Program-made: the position numbers and the translations under genes
DNA from: Lachnospiraceae bacterium
GTDB taxonomy: Bacteria > Bacillota > Clostridia > Lachnospirales > Lachnospiraceae
Reading direction: 5' to 3'
Length of the DNA: 51,107 nucleotides
NCBI GenBank assembly: GCA_017470735.1
Contig: JAFUYB010000065.1
Coordinates: forward strand, 1-51,107
Shown here: positions 41,453 to 50,969 of the stretch, in pieces
Numbering within the stretch: the stretch's first letter is position 1
Layout: each line of letters starts with the position of its first letter
The notes under the pieces: model-generated
What the model was told of the DNA's origin: nothing
The model's input: only the letters and a program-made list of their open reading frames with translations
Databases searched by the model: none

Positions 41453-43864
41453 ATGGCAGCACCGTACAACCATAGAGAGGTCGAAGAAAAATGGCGGAAG
41501 ATCTGGGAAGAAAAGCCGGTCAATGTCGATGACGGGAAAAAGCAGAAATATTATTGTCTGGATATGTTTCCGTATCCGTCCGGTAATGGCCTGCATGTCG
41601 GACATTGGCGGGGGTATGTGATTTCAGATGTCTGGAGCCGCTATAAGCTGATGCAGGATTATTTCATTATCCATCCGATGGGATGGGATGCGTTCGGGCT
41701 GCCCGCGGAAAATTACGCAATCAAAAACGGCGTACACCCGGCGATCTCCACAGAGGAAAATGTCAACAACATCCGCAAGCAGATCAAGCAGATCGCTGCG
41801 ATCTATGATTGGGATATGGAGGTCAATACGACCGATCCCAATTATTACAAGTGGACGCAGTGGATCTTTGTGCAGATGTTCAAGAAAGGTCTCGCTTACC
41901 AAAAGGAGATGCCGATCAACTGGTGTCCGTCCTGCAAGACGGGGCTTGCCAATGAAGAGGTTGTCAACGGCAAATGCGAGCGCTGCGGCGCGGATGTGAC
42001 CAAGAAAAATTTAAAGCAGTGGATGCTCAAGATCACCGCATATGCAGACCGTCTGCTGTCGGATCTGGATACGCTCGATTGGCCGGAAAAGGTCAAAAAG
42101 ATGCAGACCGAATGGATCGGCAAGAGCTACGGCGCGGAGGTGGATTTCGCGATCGACGGACGCAAGGAGAAGCTTACGGTCTACACAACACGGCCGGACA
42201 CGCTGTACGGCGCGACCTTTATGGTGCTGGCGCCGGAGCACGAGCTGGCGGCATCTTTAGCGAGTGATGAGCAGAAAGCGGCAGTTGAGGATTATATTTA
42301 CCAGACATCCTTAAAGTCATCGGTGGACCGCTTGCAGAACAAAGAAAAGACCGGCGTGTTTACCGGCTCATATGCGATCAACCCGATGAACGGCAAGCAG
42401 ATTCCGATCTGGCTGTCCGACTATGTATTGGCGGATTACGGTACGGGCGCGATCATGTGCGTGCCTGCTCATGACGACCGTGACTTCGAGTTTGCGACGA
42501 AATTTGACATACCGATCGTTCAGGTCATCGCGAAGGATGGAAAAGAAATCGAGCATATGACTGAAGCCTATACTGACGCAAGCGGCACGATGATCAATTC
42601 AGGAGACTGGAACGGACGGGAATCCGCCGAGCTGAAATTAGAAGCGCCCGCGATCATCGAGGAGATGGGCGTCGGGAAAAAGACCGTCAACTACAAGCTG
42701 CGTGACTGGGTCTTTTCAAGACAGCGCTACTGGGGAGAGCCGATCCCGATCGTACACTGTCCGGACTGCGGCCCGGTGGCTGTGCCGGAGGATCAGCTGC
42801 CTCTGACACTGCCCGAGGTGGAAAATTACGAGCCGACCGGTACTGGGGAGTCCCCGCTGGCGGCAATGACGGACTGGGTCAACACGACCTGCCCGTGCTG
42901 TGGCAAGCCTGCAAAGCGTGAGACGAATACGATGCCCCAGTGGGCGGGGTCATCGTGGTATTTCCTGCGCTATGTGGACAATAAAAATGACAAGGAGCTG
43001 GTATCAAAGGAAAAGGCGGATAAGTACCTGCCGGTGGATATGTACATCGGCGGTGTCGAGCACGCGGTGCTGCATCTTCTGTACGCGCGGTTCTGGACGA
43101 AGTTCCTCTATGATATCGGCGTGGTTTCCTTTGAGGAGCCGTTTACCAAGCTGTTCAACCAGGGAATGATCACCGGCAAGAACGGCATCAAGATGTCAAA
43201 GTCCAAGGGCAATGTCATTTCGCCTGACGATCTGGTGCGGGATTACGGTTGTGACTCGCTGCGTCTGTATGAGCTGTTTGTCGGACCGCCTGAGCTGGAT
43301 TCGGAATGGGACGACCGGGGGATTGACGGCGTATACCGCTTCATCACCAAGCTGTGGAAGCTGGTGATGGACCACAAGGATGACGGTGCGGATCAGTCGC
43401 CTGCTGTCGTAAAGGAGAGGAACCGTCTGGTCTACGACATTACGACGCGGCTTGAGAATTTCAGTCTGAATACAGTCGTTTCGGGATTTATGGAGCATCT
43501 TAACAACCTGTCGGCGATGGCAAAGGACAAGGCGGTGGATACCGAAACGATGAAGGTATTCGTACAGCTTCTGGCACCGTTTGCGCCTCACATCAGCGAG
43601 GAACTGTACCATGTTCTCGGAAATGAGGAGAGCGTCTTTGCGGGAGGCTGGCCGGCTTATGATGAGAAACTGATGGAGGATGATACGATTGAGATTGCCG
43701 TGCAGGTCAACGGTAAGCTGCGCGCGACGATCAATATCGCAAAGGATGCCACTAAGGAGGCGGCGCTCGCCGATGCGAAGGAAGCTTTGGGGGCAAAGCT
43801 GTCCGGGAATGTGGTCAAGGAGATTTATGTACCTGGGAAGATTGTGAATTTTGTTGTAAAGTAA
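41453..43864 (+). CDS. leuS: Leucyl-tRNA synthetase
   Basis: An 803-residue class I synthetase that charges tRNA-Leu. ATG 41453 follows AGGAGG. An earlier in-frame codon at 41399 would lie within the leader hairpins. HIGH motif: [15 protein letters not shown] (HVGH, residues 48-51). Zinc-type knuckle: [20 protein letters not shown]. The editing domain contains [19 protein letters not shown] and [20 protein letters not shown] (catalytic Asp). KMSKS is intact ([18 protein letters not shown]), and the C-terminal domain ends [10 protein letters not shown] to [14 protein letters not shown]. Length is typical. icd follows by 11 bases. Confidence 0.96.
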   Translation: MAAPYNHREVEEKWRKIWEEKPVNVDDGKKQKYYCLDMFPYPSGNGLHVGHWRGYVISDVWSRYKLMQDYFIIHPMGWDAFGLPAENYAIKNGVHPAISTEENVNNIRKQIKQIAAIYDWDMEVNTTDPNYYKWTQWIFVQMFKKGLAYQKEMPINWCPSCKTGLANEEVVNGKCERCGADVTKKNLKQWMLKITAYADRLLSDLDTLDWPEKVKKMQTEWIGKSYGAEVDFAIDGRKEKLTVYTTRPDTLYGATFMVLAPEHELAASLASDEQKAAVEDYIYQTSLKSSVDRLQNKEKTGVFTGSYAINPMNGKQIPIWLSDYVLADYGTGAIMCVPAHDDRDFEFATKFDIPIVQVIAKDGKEIEHMTEAYTDASGTMINSGDWNGRESAELKLEAPAIIEEMGVGKKTVNYKLRDWVFSRQRYWGEPIPIVHCPDCGPVAVPEDQLPLTLPEVENYEPTGTGESPLAAMTDWVNTTCPCCGKPAKRETNTMPQWAGSSWYFLRYVDNKNDKELVSKEKADKYLPVDMYIGGVEHAVLHLLYARFWTKFLYDIGVVSFEEPFTKLFNQGMITGKNGIKMSKSKGNVISPDDLVRDYGCDSLRLYELFVGPPELDSEWDDRGIDGVYRFITKLWKLVMDHKDDGADQSPAVVKERNRLVYDITTRLENFSLNTVVSGFMEHLNNLSAMAKDKAVDTETMKVFVQLLAPFAPHISEELYHVLGNEESVFAGGWPAYDEKLMEDDTIEIAVQVNGKLRATINIAKDATKEAALADAKEALGAKLSGNVVKEIYVPGKIVNFVVK

Positions 43865-43875
43865 GGACAAGAAAA

Positions 43876-45084
43876 ATGAGTAAAATTGAGATGAAAACCC
43901 CGCTCGTTGAAATGGATGGGGATGAGATGACGCGGATCCTGTGGCAGATGATCAAGGATGATCTGATCCTGCCGTTTGTGGATTTAAAGACCGAGTATTA
44001 CGACCTCGGGCTAAAGAAGCGGAATGAGACCGATGATCAGGTGACGATCGACGCGTCGGAGGCGACGAAGAAGTACGGCGTGGCAGTCAAGTGCGCGACG
44101 ATCACGCCGAACGCGGCGCGGGTGGAAGAGTACGGTCTGAAAGAAATGTGGAAAAGTCCGAATGGGACGATCCGCGCGATTTTGGATGGTACGGTATTCC
44201 GTGCCCCGATCATTGTCAAAGGCATCGATCCGTGTGTGCGCAACTGGAAGAAGCCGATCACGATCGCGCGTCACGCATACGGCGATGTGTACAAAGCATC
44301 CGAGATGAAGATTCCCGAAGCGGGAAAGGTGGAGCTGGTCTATACGAAGGCGGACGGCAGTGAGGAGCGCATGCTCGTTCATGAGTTTGACGGAGCCGGT
44401 GTCGTGCAGGGGCAGCACAATCTGTCGGCGTCGATCGAGAGCTTTGCGAGAAGCTGTTTCAATTTCGCGCTGGATCAGAAGCAGGATCTGTGGTTTGCGA
44501 CAAAGGATACGATTTCCAAGCAGTACGACCACACCTTTAAGGATATCTTTCAGGAGATTTTCGATGCGGAGTACAAGGAGCGTTTTGACGAGGCAGGGAT
44601 TACCTATTTCTACACGCTGATCGACGACGCGGTGGCGCGGGTGATGAAATCCGAAGGCGGATTCATCTGGGCTTGCAAGAACTACGACGGCGATGTGATG
44701 AGCGATATGCTGTCATCCGCGTTCGGATCGCTTGCCATGATGACATCCGTGCTGGTATCGCCGCAGGGATATTACGAATACGAGGCGGCGCACGGTACGG
44801 TGCAGCGGCATTATTACAAGCATTTAAACGGCGAAGAGACATCGACCAATTCCGTAGCGACGATTTTTGCCTGGACGGGTGCGCTCAGAAAGCGGGGCGA
44901 ATTGGACGGTCTGCCGGAGCTTGCGGCATTTGCGGACAAGCTCGAAGCGGCGTGCATCGCAACGATCGAGGAAGGTGAGATGACGGGAGATCTGGCACTC
45001 ATTACTTCTTTGCCGAATCCGACCAGGCTGTCGAGCGGGGAGTTTATCAAGGCGATCCGCAGGAGATTAGAGGAAAGACTGTAA
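43876..45084 (+). CDS. icd: NADP-dependent isocitrate dehydrogenase, eukaryote-like type
   Basis: A 402-residue enzyme that oxidises isocitrate to 2-oxoglutarate and CO2 with NADP. It opens [17 protein letters not shown], followed by [39 protein letters not shown] and [20 protein letters not shown] with the metal-binding Asp residues. [19 protein letters not shown] contacts the cofactor. These mark the homodimeric class shared with eukaryotes rather than the E. coli type. It supplies 2-oxoglutarate for glutamate synthesis. It lies 11 bases after leuS, so it probably shares the leuS leader and its regulation, an unusual pairing. Confidence 0.95.
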   Translation: MSKIEMKTPLVEMDGDEMTRILWQMIKDDLILPFVDLKTEYYDLGLKKRNETDDQVTIDASEATKKYGVAVKCATITPNAARVEEYGLKEMWKSPNGTIRAILDGTVFRAPIIVKGIDPCVRNWKKPITIARHAYGDVYKASEMKIPEAGKVELVYTKADGSEERMLVHEFDGAGVVQGQHNLSASIESFARSCFNFALDQKQDLWFATKDTISKQYDHTFKDIFQEIFDAEYKERFDEAGITYFYTLIDDAVARVMKSEGGFIWACKNYDGDVMSDMLSSAFGSLAMMTSVLVSPQGYYEYEAAHGTVQRHYYKHLNGEETSTNSVATIFAWTGALRKRGELDGLPELAAFADKLEAACIATIEEGEMTGDLALITSLPNPTRLSSGEFIKAIRRRLEERL

Positions 45085-45146
45085 ATACAAAAAAGTGTGT
45101 GACGCGGATCGTTGTGTCCGCGGATGATATGTAGGGAGGCGCTGTT

Positions 45147-47096
45147 TTGGGTACCGTCCTTTCGGTGCAGAACCTGAAAAAAGAATATGGAGAGCGGGTG
45201 CTGTTTTCGGATATCTCGTTTGAAGTGTCGGACAGTGAGAGGCTTGCCATCGTCGGACCGAATGGCTGCGGGAAATCGACGCTTTTAAATATCGTGGCAG
45301 GCGAGGCGGATGCGACTGACGGCATGGCGCTGCTGGGCAAGGAATGTTCGCTGGGATATCTGGCGCAGTATCAGGAGGAAGAGCCTGATTTTGCCAATAT
45401 CCACGAATATGTGCTTTCGGTGCGGCAGGACATTTTGGACATGGAGGCGAGACTTGCCGAACTGGAAGGACAGATGGACGCGCAGGGTGAAGCCCTGGAG
45501 CGGATCATGGAGGAGTACCACACTTTATCGCACACCTATGACGCGGCGGGAGGGACTTCCTACCGCAGTGAGGCCGTCGGCGTCTTAAAAGGTCTGGGCT
45601 TTTTGGACGGCGACCTGACAAAGTCGATGCATGAGCTTTCGGGCGGGCAGAAAACCCGTGTCAATCTGGCGCGGCTGCTGTTGAAAAAGCCCGATGTACT
45701 GCTGTTGGATGAGCCGGTCAATCATTTAGACATGGCATCCATTGAGTGGCTGGAGGGCTTTTTGGCGAACTACAGACATGCAGTCATCGTCGTGGCGCAT
45801 GACCGGTATTTTCTGGACAAGGTGGCGACCGATGTGCTGGATCTCGGTTCATCGGTACGGCGGTTTTACCATGGCAATTATTCTTCTTTTGTCGCGCAAA
45901 AAGCGGTTCTCGTGAAATCTTATGAAAAGGCGTATGAGAAACAGCAGAAGGAGATTTCCCATCAGGAAGAGGTGATCCGAAAGCTCAAGCAGTTTAACCG
46001 TGAAAAGTCGATCCGCCGTGCGGAGAGCCGTGAAAAGAAGCTGGCAAGGATTGAGAAAATGGACGCGCCGGAAGCAGAGCGGGACGCGATGCGCTTGTCT
46101 CTTGTACCGGAAAGTGAGAGCGGTAAAGATGTCTTGCAGGTTGAAGGGCTGGCAAAGTCTTTTGACGGGAGACAGCTGTTTTCGGGTGTCGATTTTCGCG
46201 TGCAGCGGGGGGAGCGGGTCGCCCTGATCGGGGAAAACGGCTGCGGCAAGACGACGATATTGAAGATGATCAATGAAGTGCTTTCACCGGATGCCGGACA
46301 TATCCGCATCGGTACCGGCGTGTCGATTGCCTATTTTGACCAGGAGCAGCAGAATCTCGATGAGAGCAAGACTTTGTATGACGAGCTGTCGGATGCATAT
46401 GTGAATTTGACGGAAACGAAAATTCGCAATGTGTTGGCGGTATTTTTATTTAAAGCAGATGACGCTTACAAGAGGATTTCCGAATTGTCCGGAGGAGAGC
46501 GGGGAAGGATTTCCTTGTGTAAGCTGATGCTGTCCGGAGCCAATTTTCTGATCCTTGACGAGCCGACAAACCACCTCGATATGGAATCAAAGGAGATCCT
46601 CGGGCAGGCGCTTTTGTCCTATACGGGCACGGTTCTGTATGTGTCGCATGACCGTTATTTTGTCAATCAGACGGCGCAGCGGATTTTGGAGCTGTCGGCA
46701 GCAAATGGTCTGCGGGAGTTTCTCGGTGATTACGATTACTACCAGCAGAAGCGGGGAGAGCTTGCAGAAGCCGCGGATCTGAAACGCGGGGCAAAGAGTC
46801 GGGCGGAATCAGGCGAAGCGGCTGCGGAGGACGAAACCGCGGACGGCGTATCGGGCAAGGATGCGTGGAAGAGACAGAAGGAAGAGGCGGCAAAGCAGCG
46901 GAAACGGGAAAACGACCGGAAAAAGCTCGAAGAAGAGATTGAGGCTTTGGAGACGGAAAGCGAGCAGATTGACGAAGCGTTTTTGGATGAGGAGACCGCG
47001 AAAAATTCTGCAAAGCTGAATGAACTGACCGCGAGACAGAATGAGTTGCAGGAAAAACTGGCAGAGCTGTATGAGCAGTGGGAGACATTAGTCTGA
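45147..47096 (+). CDS. ABC-F family ATPase with C-terminal coiled coil
   Basis: A 649-residue soluble protein with two ABC domains and no membrane spans. It starts at TTG 45147, seven bases after GGGAGG. First domain: GPNGCGKST, LSGGQKTRVNLARLL, LLLDEPVNHLD. The ABC-F linker follows with an Arg/Lys-rich helix (RKLKQFNREKSIRRAESRE). Second domain: GENGCGKTT, LSGGERGRISLCKL, LILDEPTNHLD. The C-terminal 90 residues are charged coiled coil (EEEIEALETESEQIDEAF). ABC-F proteins act on the ribosome, in translation or antibiotic protection. The long tail suits the housekeeping YdiF/Uup-like groups better than resistance types. Confidence 0.9.
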   Translation: MGTVLSVQNLKKEYGERVLFSDISFEVSDSERLAIVGPNGCGKSTLLNIVAGEADATDGMALLGKECSLGYLAQYQEEEPDFANIHEYVLSVRQDILDMEARLAELEGQMDAQGEALERIMEEYHTLSHTYDAAGGTSYRSEAVGVLKGLGFLDGDLTKSMHELSGGQKTRVNLARLLLKKPDVLLLDEPVNHLDMASIEWLEGFLANYRHAVIVVAHDRYFLDKVATDVLDLGSSVRRFYHGNYSSFVAQKAVLVKSYEKAYEKQQKEISHQEEVIRKLKQFNREKSIRRAESREKKLARIEKMDAPEAERDAMRLSLVPESESGKDVLQVEGLAKSFDGRQLFSGVDFRVQRGERVALIGENGCGKTTILKMINEVLSPDAGHIRIGTGVSIAYFDQEQQNLDESKTLYDELSDAYVNLTETKIRNVLAVFLFKADDAYKRISELSGGERGRISLCKLMLSGANFLILDEPTNHLDMESKEILGQALLSYTGTVLYVSHDRYFVNQTAQRILELSAANGLREFLGDYDYYQQKRGELAEAADLKRGAKSRAESGEAAAEDETADGVSGKDAWKRQKEEAAKQRKRENDRKKLEEEIEALETESEQIDEAFLDEETAKNSAKLNELTARQNELQEKLAELYEQWETLV

Positions 47097-47113
47097 TGCA
47101 GCGGTAAATCAGT

Positions 47114-47142
47114 TTGACACGGGGCAGGGAAAATCCTATACT
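47114..47142 (+). promoter_or_regulatory. Consensus promoter of the 47.2-51 kb gene run
   Basis: TTGACA (47114-47119), 17 bases, TATACT (47137-47142), about 80 bases before the start of the coiled-coil gene. nnrD, alr and the CBS-pair gene follow on the same strand. Confidence 0.75.
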
Positions 47143-47221
47143 TTATAAGGTAATAATATTACGGCATCCGGGAGGAACAGCGCGGTTTTAAAATGGGGGT
47201 TACACACGGGGGAAACGGACG

Positions 47222-47896
47222 ATGAAGATGGACGATGCGGCATTTGAGGCGGCAATAAAAGAAGCGCATATACCGGTACTTGTGCTCGATCAGAAGTGGC
47301 ACAGGCTGTTTGCGATTACCGGAAAGCCCGAAGAGGTCAAGGCTGTTGAGACAGAGGTCAATGAGCTTTTGGCGCGCCAGGGCAAGGTCAATGAAGAAGT
47401 CAAACAGTTAAAAAAGATCAAAGCGGATCTGATGCAGCAGATCATGGCAAATATGGAGGGCGCCGACTCCACGAAGGGAGCGACTGCGGAGGAGCAGAAT
47501 CTGGATGAGGCGAAACGCCTGATGGACGAGACCAATGAGCGGCTGGCAAAAGACGAGGATGAGCTATTAGACATTCCGCGTGAGATCCGGGAAAAGAACA
47601 ACGAACTGATGCTTTTGACGATGCAGTTTGCCTATGAAAAGCTGCGGAGCAACACGGATGAGATCAATGAGATTTCCAAGTGGATCGCGGATGTGCGCGT
47701 CAATCTCAAAAAGAACATCATCAAAAAACAGAACAGAGAGATCAACAACAAGGAAATGTATGCCTATATGCACGATGTTTTCGGCAAGGACATGATGAAA
47801 ATGTTTGATGTGCATTACGACGAGGAAGGCAAGCTGATCCTGCGGGAGCATTTGGAAGAGGAACAGATCGCGGCGGCGCGCGTGTCAAAGGAGTAG
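47222..47896 (+). CDS. Coiled-coil hypothetical protein upstream of nnrD
   Basis: A 224-residue soluble protein. The N-terminus has a short folded part (AHIPVLVLDQKWHRLFAITG), then long helices rich in Glu, Lys and Asn (NEEVKQLKKIKADLMQQIMA; EAKRLMDETNERLAKDEDEL), then a helical end with NREINNKEMYAYMHDVFGKD and MFDVHYDEEGKLIL. I recognise the general look of a conserved Clostridial hypothetical but no named domain. GGGGGAAACGG precedes ATG 47222; ATG 47228 is also possible. nnrD begins nine bases after its stop. The function is unknown. Confidence 0.7.
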   Translation: MKMDDAAFEAAIKEAHIPVLVLDQKWHRLFAITGKPEEVKAVETEVNELLARQGKVNEEVKQLKKIKADLMQQIMANMEGADSTKGATAEEQNLDEAKRLMDETNERLAKDEDELLDIPREIREKNNELMLLTMQFAYEKLRSNTDEINEISKWIADVRVNLKKNIIKKQNREINNKEMYAYMHDVFGKDMMKMFDVHYDEEGKLILREHLEEEQIAAARVSKE

Positions 47897-47905
47897 GGGA
47901 GCAAG

Positions 47906-48859
47906 GTGGAAGTAAAGGTGAAAAGCAATATTAAAGTCAAACGGTCAACGCAGGCATTGGAGGAGATCCGCACGATAAAAAGCCGGGAGGAGCAGCTACA
48001 GCGCCGTCCCGCGCTGACGGACCGCACATTCGGACGGCTTGTGCCGAAGCGTCGGGAGAATGGCAATAAAGGTACCTTTGGCAAAGTACTTGTGATAGCG
48101 GGAAGCAGGAACATGGCGGGGGCTGCGATCCTGTCCGCGAGGGCTGCTTTAGCGGCAGGCTGCGGGATGGTGATGGTCTTCACCGATGAATGCAACCGCA
48201 CGATCATTCAGACAGCTGTGCCGGAAGCGCTGCTTGCGACTTATGACGGGGAGATTGATGAGGAAGTGGCATACAACGCCCTTGACTGGGCAAGCTGTAT
48301 ACTGATCGGACCGGGACTGTCGATGAGTGATGAGGCAAAAAGGCTCGTGGACATCACCCTGGAAGAGACAGTCAACAAGCCGATCGTCCTGGATGCGGAC
48401 GCGCTCAATATTCTCTCGGAGGAAGCCAATGCGATGAAGCTTGCCGGAAAGAGTGTTGTGATTACGCCTCATGTTGGTGAGATGGCACGGCTGGTCGGGA
48501 TGCCGATTTCAGAGATACAGACGCATATGACTGAGACGGCGGAGGCGTTTTCCACGCATCACGGCGTGACCGTAGTTTTAAAGGATGCGGTTTCGGTGAT
48601 CGCGTCGCCGCGGCGCAAGACTTATGAGAACCACAGCGGCAACAGCGGCATGGCAACGGCAGGCAGCGGGGATGTGTTGGCGGGGCTGATCATTGGACTG
48701 ATCGCGCAAGGCGTAAAGAACGCGGACGCGGCGATCCTGGGCGCTTATATACACGGACGGGCCGGGGATTTTGCGGCAGAGGAAAAGACGGCGTATGCGA
48801 TGACGGCGTCGGATATTATCGCGCATTTTCCGGATGTGTTCCGGCTGGCGGAAAAATAA
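47906..48859 (+). CDS. nnrD: ADP/ATP-dependent NAD(P)H-hydrate dehydratase
   Basis: A 317-residue enzyme that repairs damaged hydrated NAD(P)H. It starts at GTG 47906 after GGGGAG. The first 50 residues are a basic helical leader not needed in other members (VKSNIKVKRSTQALEEIRTI). The ribokinase-like core follows: GTFGKVLVIAGSRNMAGAAI, CILIGPGLSMSDEA, PIVLDADALNIL, VVITPHVGEMARL and the glycine-rich GNSGMATAGSGDVLAGLIIG with the catalytic Asp. Most bacteria fuse this to an epimerase (NnrE). Here the epimerase half is absent, so it would have to be coded elsewhere. Confidence 0.9.
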   Translation: MEVKVKSNIKVKRSTQALEEIRTIKSREEQLQRRPALTDRTFGRLVPKRRENGNKGTFGKVLVIAGSRNMAGAAILSARAALAAGCGMVMVFTDECNRTIIQTAVPEALLATYDGEIDEEVAYNALDWASCILIGPGLSMSDEAKRLVDITLEETVNKPIVLDADALNILSEEANAMKLAGKSVVITPHVGEMARLVGMPISEIQTHMTETAEAFSTHHGVTVVLKDAVSVIASPRRKTYENHSGNSGMATAGSGDVLAGLIIGLIAQGVKNADAAILGAYIHGRAGDFAAEEKTAYAMTASDIIAHFPDVFRLAEK

Positions 48860-48919
48860 TGCTGTCCTATAATTGTAATTTGAGCGATACTTCAACAGAC
48901 AGACGGGAAAGGAGCGGAC

Positions 48920-50083
48920 ATGGATCAACTGCGGGTCTGTGCCAAGATCGATCTTGACGCATTGACGGCAAATATCCGTACCATACACGAGGCACTCGGA
49001 AAAGAAACAAAGACAGGGATTTTCGCCGTGATCAAAGCGGACGCCTATGGGCATGGCGCTCTGCCGCTTGCGCGCTATATGGAGCGGGATCCGCTCATCA
49101 GCGGATTTGCGGTGGCGACCTTTGAAGAGGCAATGGAGCTGTACGATGGCGGGATCCGCGCGCCGATCCTGATTCTCGGTTACACATTCTCCCATACTTA
49201 TCAGGATGTCGTGCGCTATGACATCCGTCCGACGATTTTCACAAGACAGATGGCGGAGGATTACGCGCGCGCGGCTGAAGCCGTCAAAAAGGATGTCCAC
49301 TGCCACATCAAGCTGGACACAGGGATGGGCAGGATCGGTTACACAGTCGACGGGCAATCCGCCGATGAGATTGCAGGGATATTCAGTGAATTCCCAAGGC
49401 TATTGCCGGAAGGGATCTTTACCCATTTTGCCAGGGCGGATGAAACTGACAAAGCGGCAACGGACGCACAGTTTGAAAAGTACAGCCGTATGGTTTCGAT
49501 GCTAAAAGAACGGGGAGTGGATTTTTCCATTCATCATGCTGCCAACAGTGCTGCGATCCTTGATTATCCCGAGGCGCATTTTGACCGTGTCCGCGCGGGC
49601 ATTATCCTGTATGGGCTGATGCCGTCGGATGAAGTGGGAAGTGACAAATTACAGCCGCTTTTGTCGCTGCACAGCCATATCGTTTACATCAAAGAAGTGG
49701 AAGCGGGGACGGCGATCAGCTATGGCGGATTGTATGTGGCAAAGAAAAAGCGGAGGATCGCGACGATACCGATCGGGTACGCGGACGGTTACTGCAGGCA
49801 GCTGTCCAACAAGGGGTCGGTTTTGATACATGGAAAGCGGGCGCCGATCGTCGGACGGGTGTGCATGGACCAGTTTATGGTCGATGTGACGGATATCCCT
49901 GAGGCGCGGATCCTTGACGAGGTGACGCTGATCGGCAAGGACGGGGATGAGAGGATCACGCTCGAAGAATTGGGCACGCTGTCGGGGCGGTTCAATTACG
50001 AATTTGCCTGCGATCTCGGCAACCGGATACCGAGGCTGTATTACGCTGACGGCGAACTGATTGATACAAAGGAGTATTTTTAA
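48920..50083 (+). CDS. alr: Alanine racemase
   Basis: A 387-residue PLP enzyme that makes D-alanine for the cell wall. The PLP-binding Lys39 lies in VIKADAYGHGA. The substrate-binding Arg is in KLDTGMGRIGY. The second catalytic base Tyr lies in AISYGGLY, and RVCMDQFMVDVTD supplies the Met/Asp loop. The C-terminal beta domain is complete. The gene has AAAGGAGCGG before ATG 48920 and follows nnrD by 60 bases. The order nnrD/alr is frequent in Firmicutes. Confidence 0.95.
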   Translation: MDQLRVCAKIDLDALTANIRTIHEALGKETKTGIFAVIKADAYGHGALPLARYMERDPLISGFAVATFEEAMELYDGGIRAPILILGYTFSHTYQDVVRYDIRPTIFTRQMAEDYARAAEAVKKDVHCHIKLDTGMGRIGYTVDGQSADEIAGIFSEFPRLLPEGIFTHFARADETDKAATDAQFEKYSRMVSMLKERGVDFSIHHAANSAAILDYPEAHFDRVRAGIILYGLMPSDEVGSDKLQPLLSLHSHIVYIKEVEAGTAISYGGLYVAKKKRRIATIPIGYADGYCRQLSNKGSVLIHGKRAPIVGRVCMDQFMVDVTDIPEARILDEVTLIGKDGDERITLEELGTLSGRFNYEFACDLGNRIPRLYYADGELIDTKEYF

Positions 50084-50092
50084 TACTGATGA

Positions 50093-50126
50093 GACAAGGC
50101 ATTTTTAACCTTGTCAAAAAGACAAG
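50093..50126 (+). other. Alternative hairpins before the CBS-pair gene
   Basis: CCTTGTC (50109-50115) can pair with GACAAGG (50093-50099). Its CTTGTC part can instead pair with GACAAG (50121-50126), whose end overlaps the ribosome site AGAGG at 50125-50129. The two states exclude each other, so a small switch is possible. No T-run follows the first hairpin except AAAAA on this strand. Confidence 0.35.
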
Positions 50127-50135
50127 AGGAAAAAT

Positions 50136-50969
50136 ATGGATAAGATAGAGAGCCTGCCCCAGAGACTGCTGGCGGTATTCCGGGGCAGGGGAGAGGATGT
50201 GACCGAAGAAGAGATCATCTCGATGGTCAATGAGGGACACGAGCAGGGAGTCCTCAGGGCATCTGAGGCGGCGATGATCCAGAATATTTTTTCGTTCGCG
50301 GACAAGGACGCCAAGGATATCATGATTCACCGGAAGGATATCGTGGCGATCGACGGTGAGGTGACGCTGCGTGAAGCGATCGCGATTTTTGAGGAGAACC
50401 ACTATTCCAGGTTTCCAGTCTATCTTGAGGATCTCGACAATATTATCGGCATCATCCATCTGCGGGATATGTTTCATTACAGCTCGCGGACCAGGGATTA
50501 TGACAAGCAGATCCGTGACCTTGACGATCTGATCCGTCCGGCGCAGTTCGTTCCTGAGACGCACGGGATCAATACGCTGTTTACGCAGATGCAGATGAAA
50601 AAATCGCATATGGCGATCGTTATGGATGAGTACGGACAGACGAGCGGGCTGATCTCGCTGGAGGATATTTTGGAGGAGATCGTCGGCAATATCCAGGACG
50701 AGCACGACGATGAAAAGGAGCCGGTCGAAAAGGTGCGGGAAAATGTGTTCCGCATGAACGGACATACGACCTTAGAGGAAGTCTCGGAGCAGCTGCCGAT
50801 CACTTTTGAAGAAGAGGATGTCACGACCTTAAACGGATTTATCATTTCCAAAATTGATAAGATTCCGGAAGAGCATTCGTCATTTGCGATCCAGGCATAC
50901 GGTTATGAATTCCGCGTGCTCGATGTTGAAAATAAAATGGTCGGCGATGTGATCGTACGGAAATTGTAA
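50136..50969 (+). CDS. CBS-pair/CorC-HlyC domain protein without membrane domain
   Basis: A 277-residue soluble protein. After a short N-terminal helix region (TEEEIISMVNEGHEQGVLRA, with the ASEAAMIQNIFSFADKDAKD segment) come two CBS domains (about residues 65-185; IMIHRKDIVAIDGEVTLREA, then FTQMQMKKSHMAIVMDEYGQ) and the CorC_HlyC domain (about 195-277; NVFRMNGHTTLEEVSEQLPI to KMVGDVIVRKL). Full-length relatives (CNNM/CorB type) have an N-terminal membrane domain for magnesium transport. It is absent here, as in CorC and TlyC proteins. A regulatory nucleotide-binding role is likely. The hemolysin label of this family is misleading. Confidence 0.88.
   Translation: MDKIESLPQRLLAVFRGRGEDVTEEEIISMVNEGHEQGVLRASEAAMIQNIFSFADKDAKDIMIHRKDIVAIDGEVTLREAIAIFEENHYSRFPVYLEDLDNIIGIIHLRDMFHYSSRTRDYDKQIRDLDDLIRPAQFVPETHGINTLFTQMQMKKSHMAIVMDEYGQTSGLISLEDILEEIVGNIQDEHDDEKEPVEKVRENVFRMNGHTTLEEVSEQLPITFEEEDVTTLNGFIISKIDKIPEEHSSFAIQAYGYEFRVLDVENKMVGDVIVRKL

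Noticed and set aside
45103-45122. Short hairpin CGCGGA/TCCGCG between icd and the ABC-F gene
   Set aside because: Six pairs without a T-run; not convincing as a terminator or regulator.
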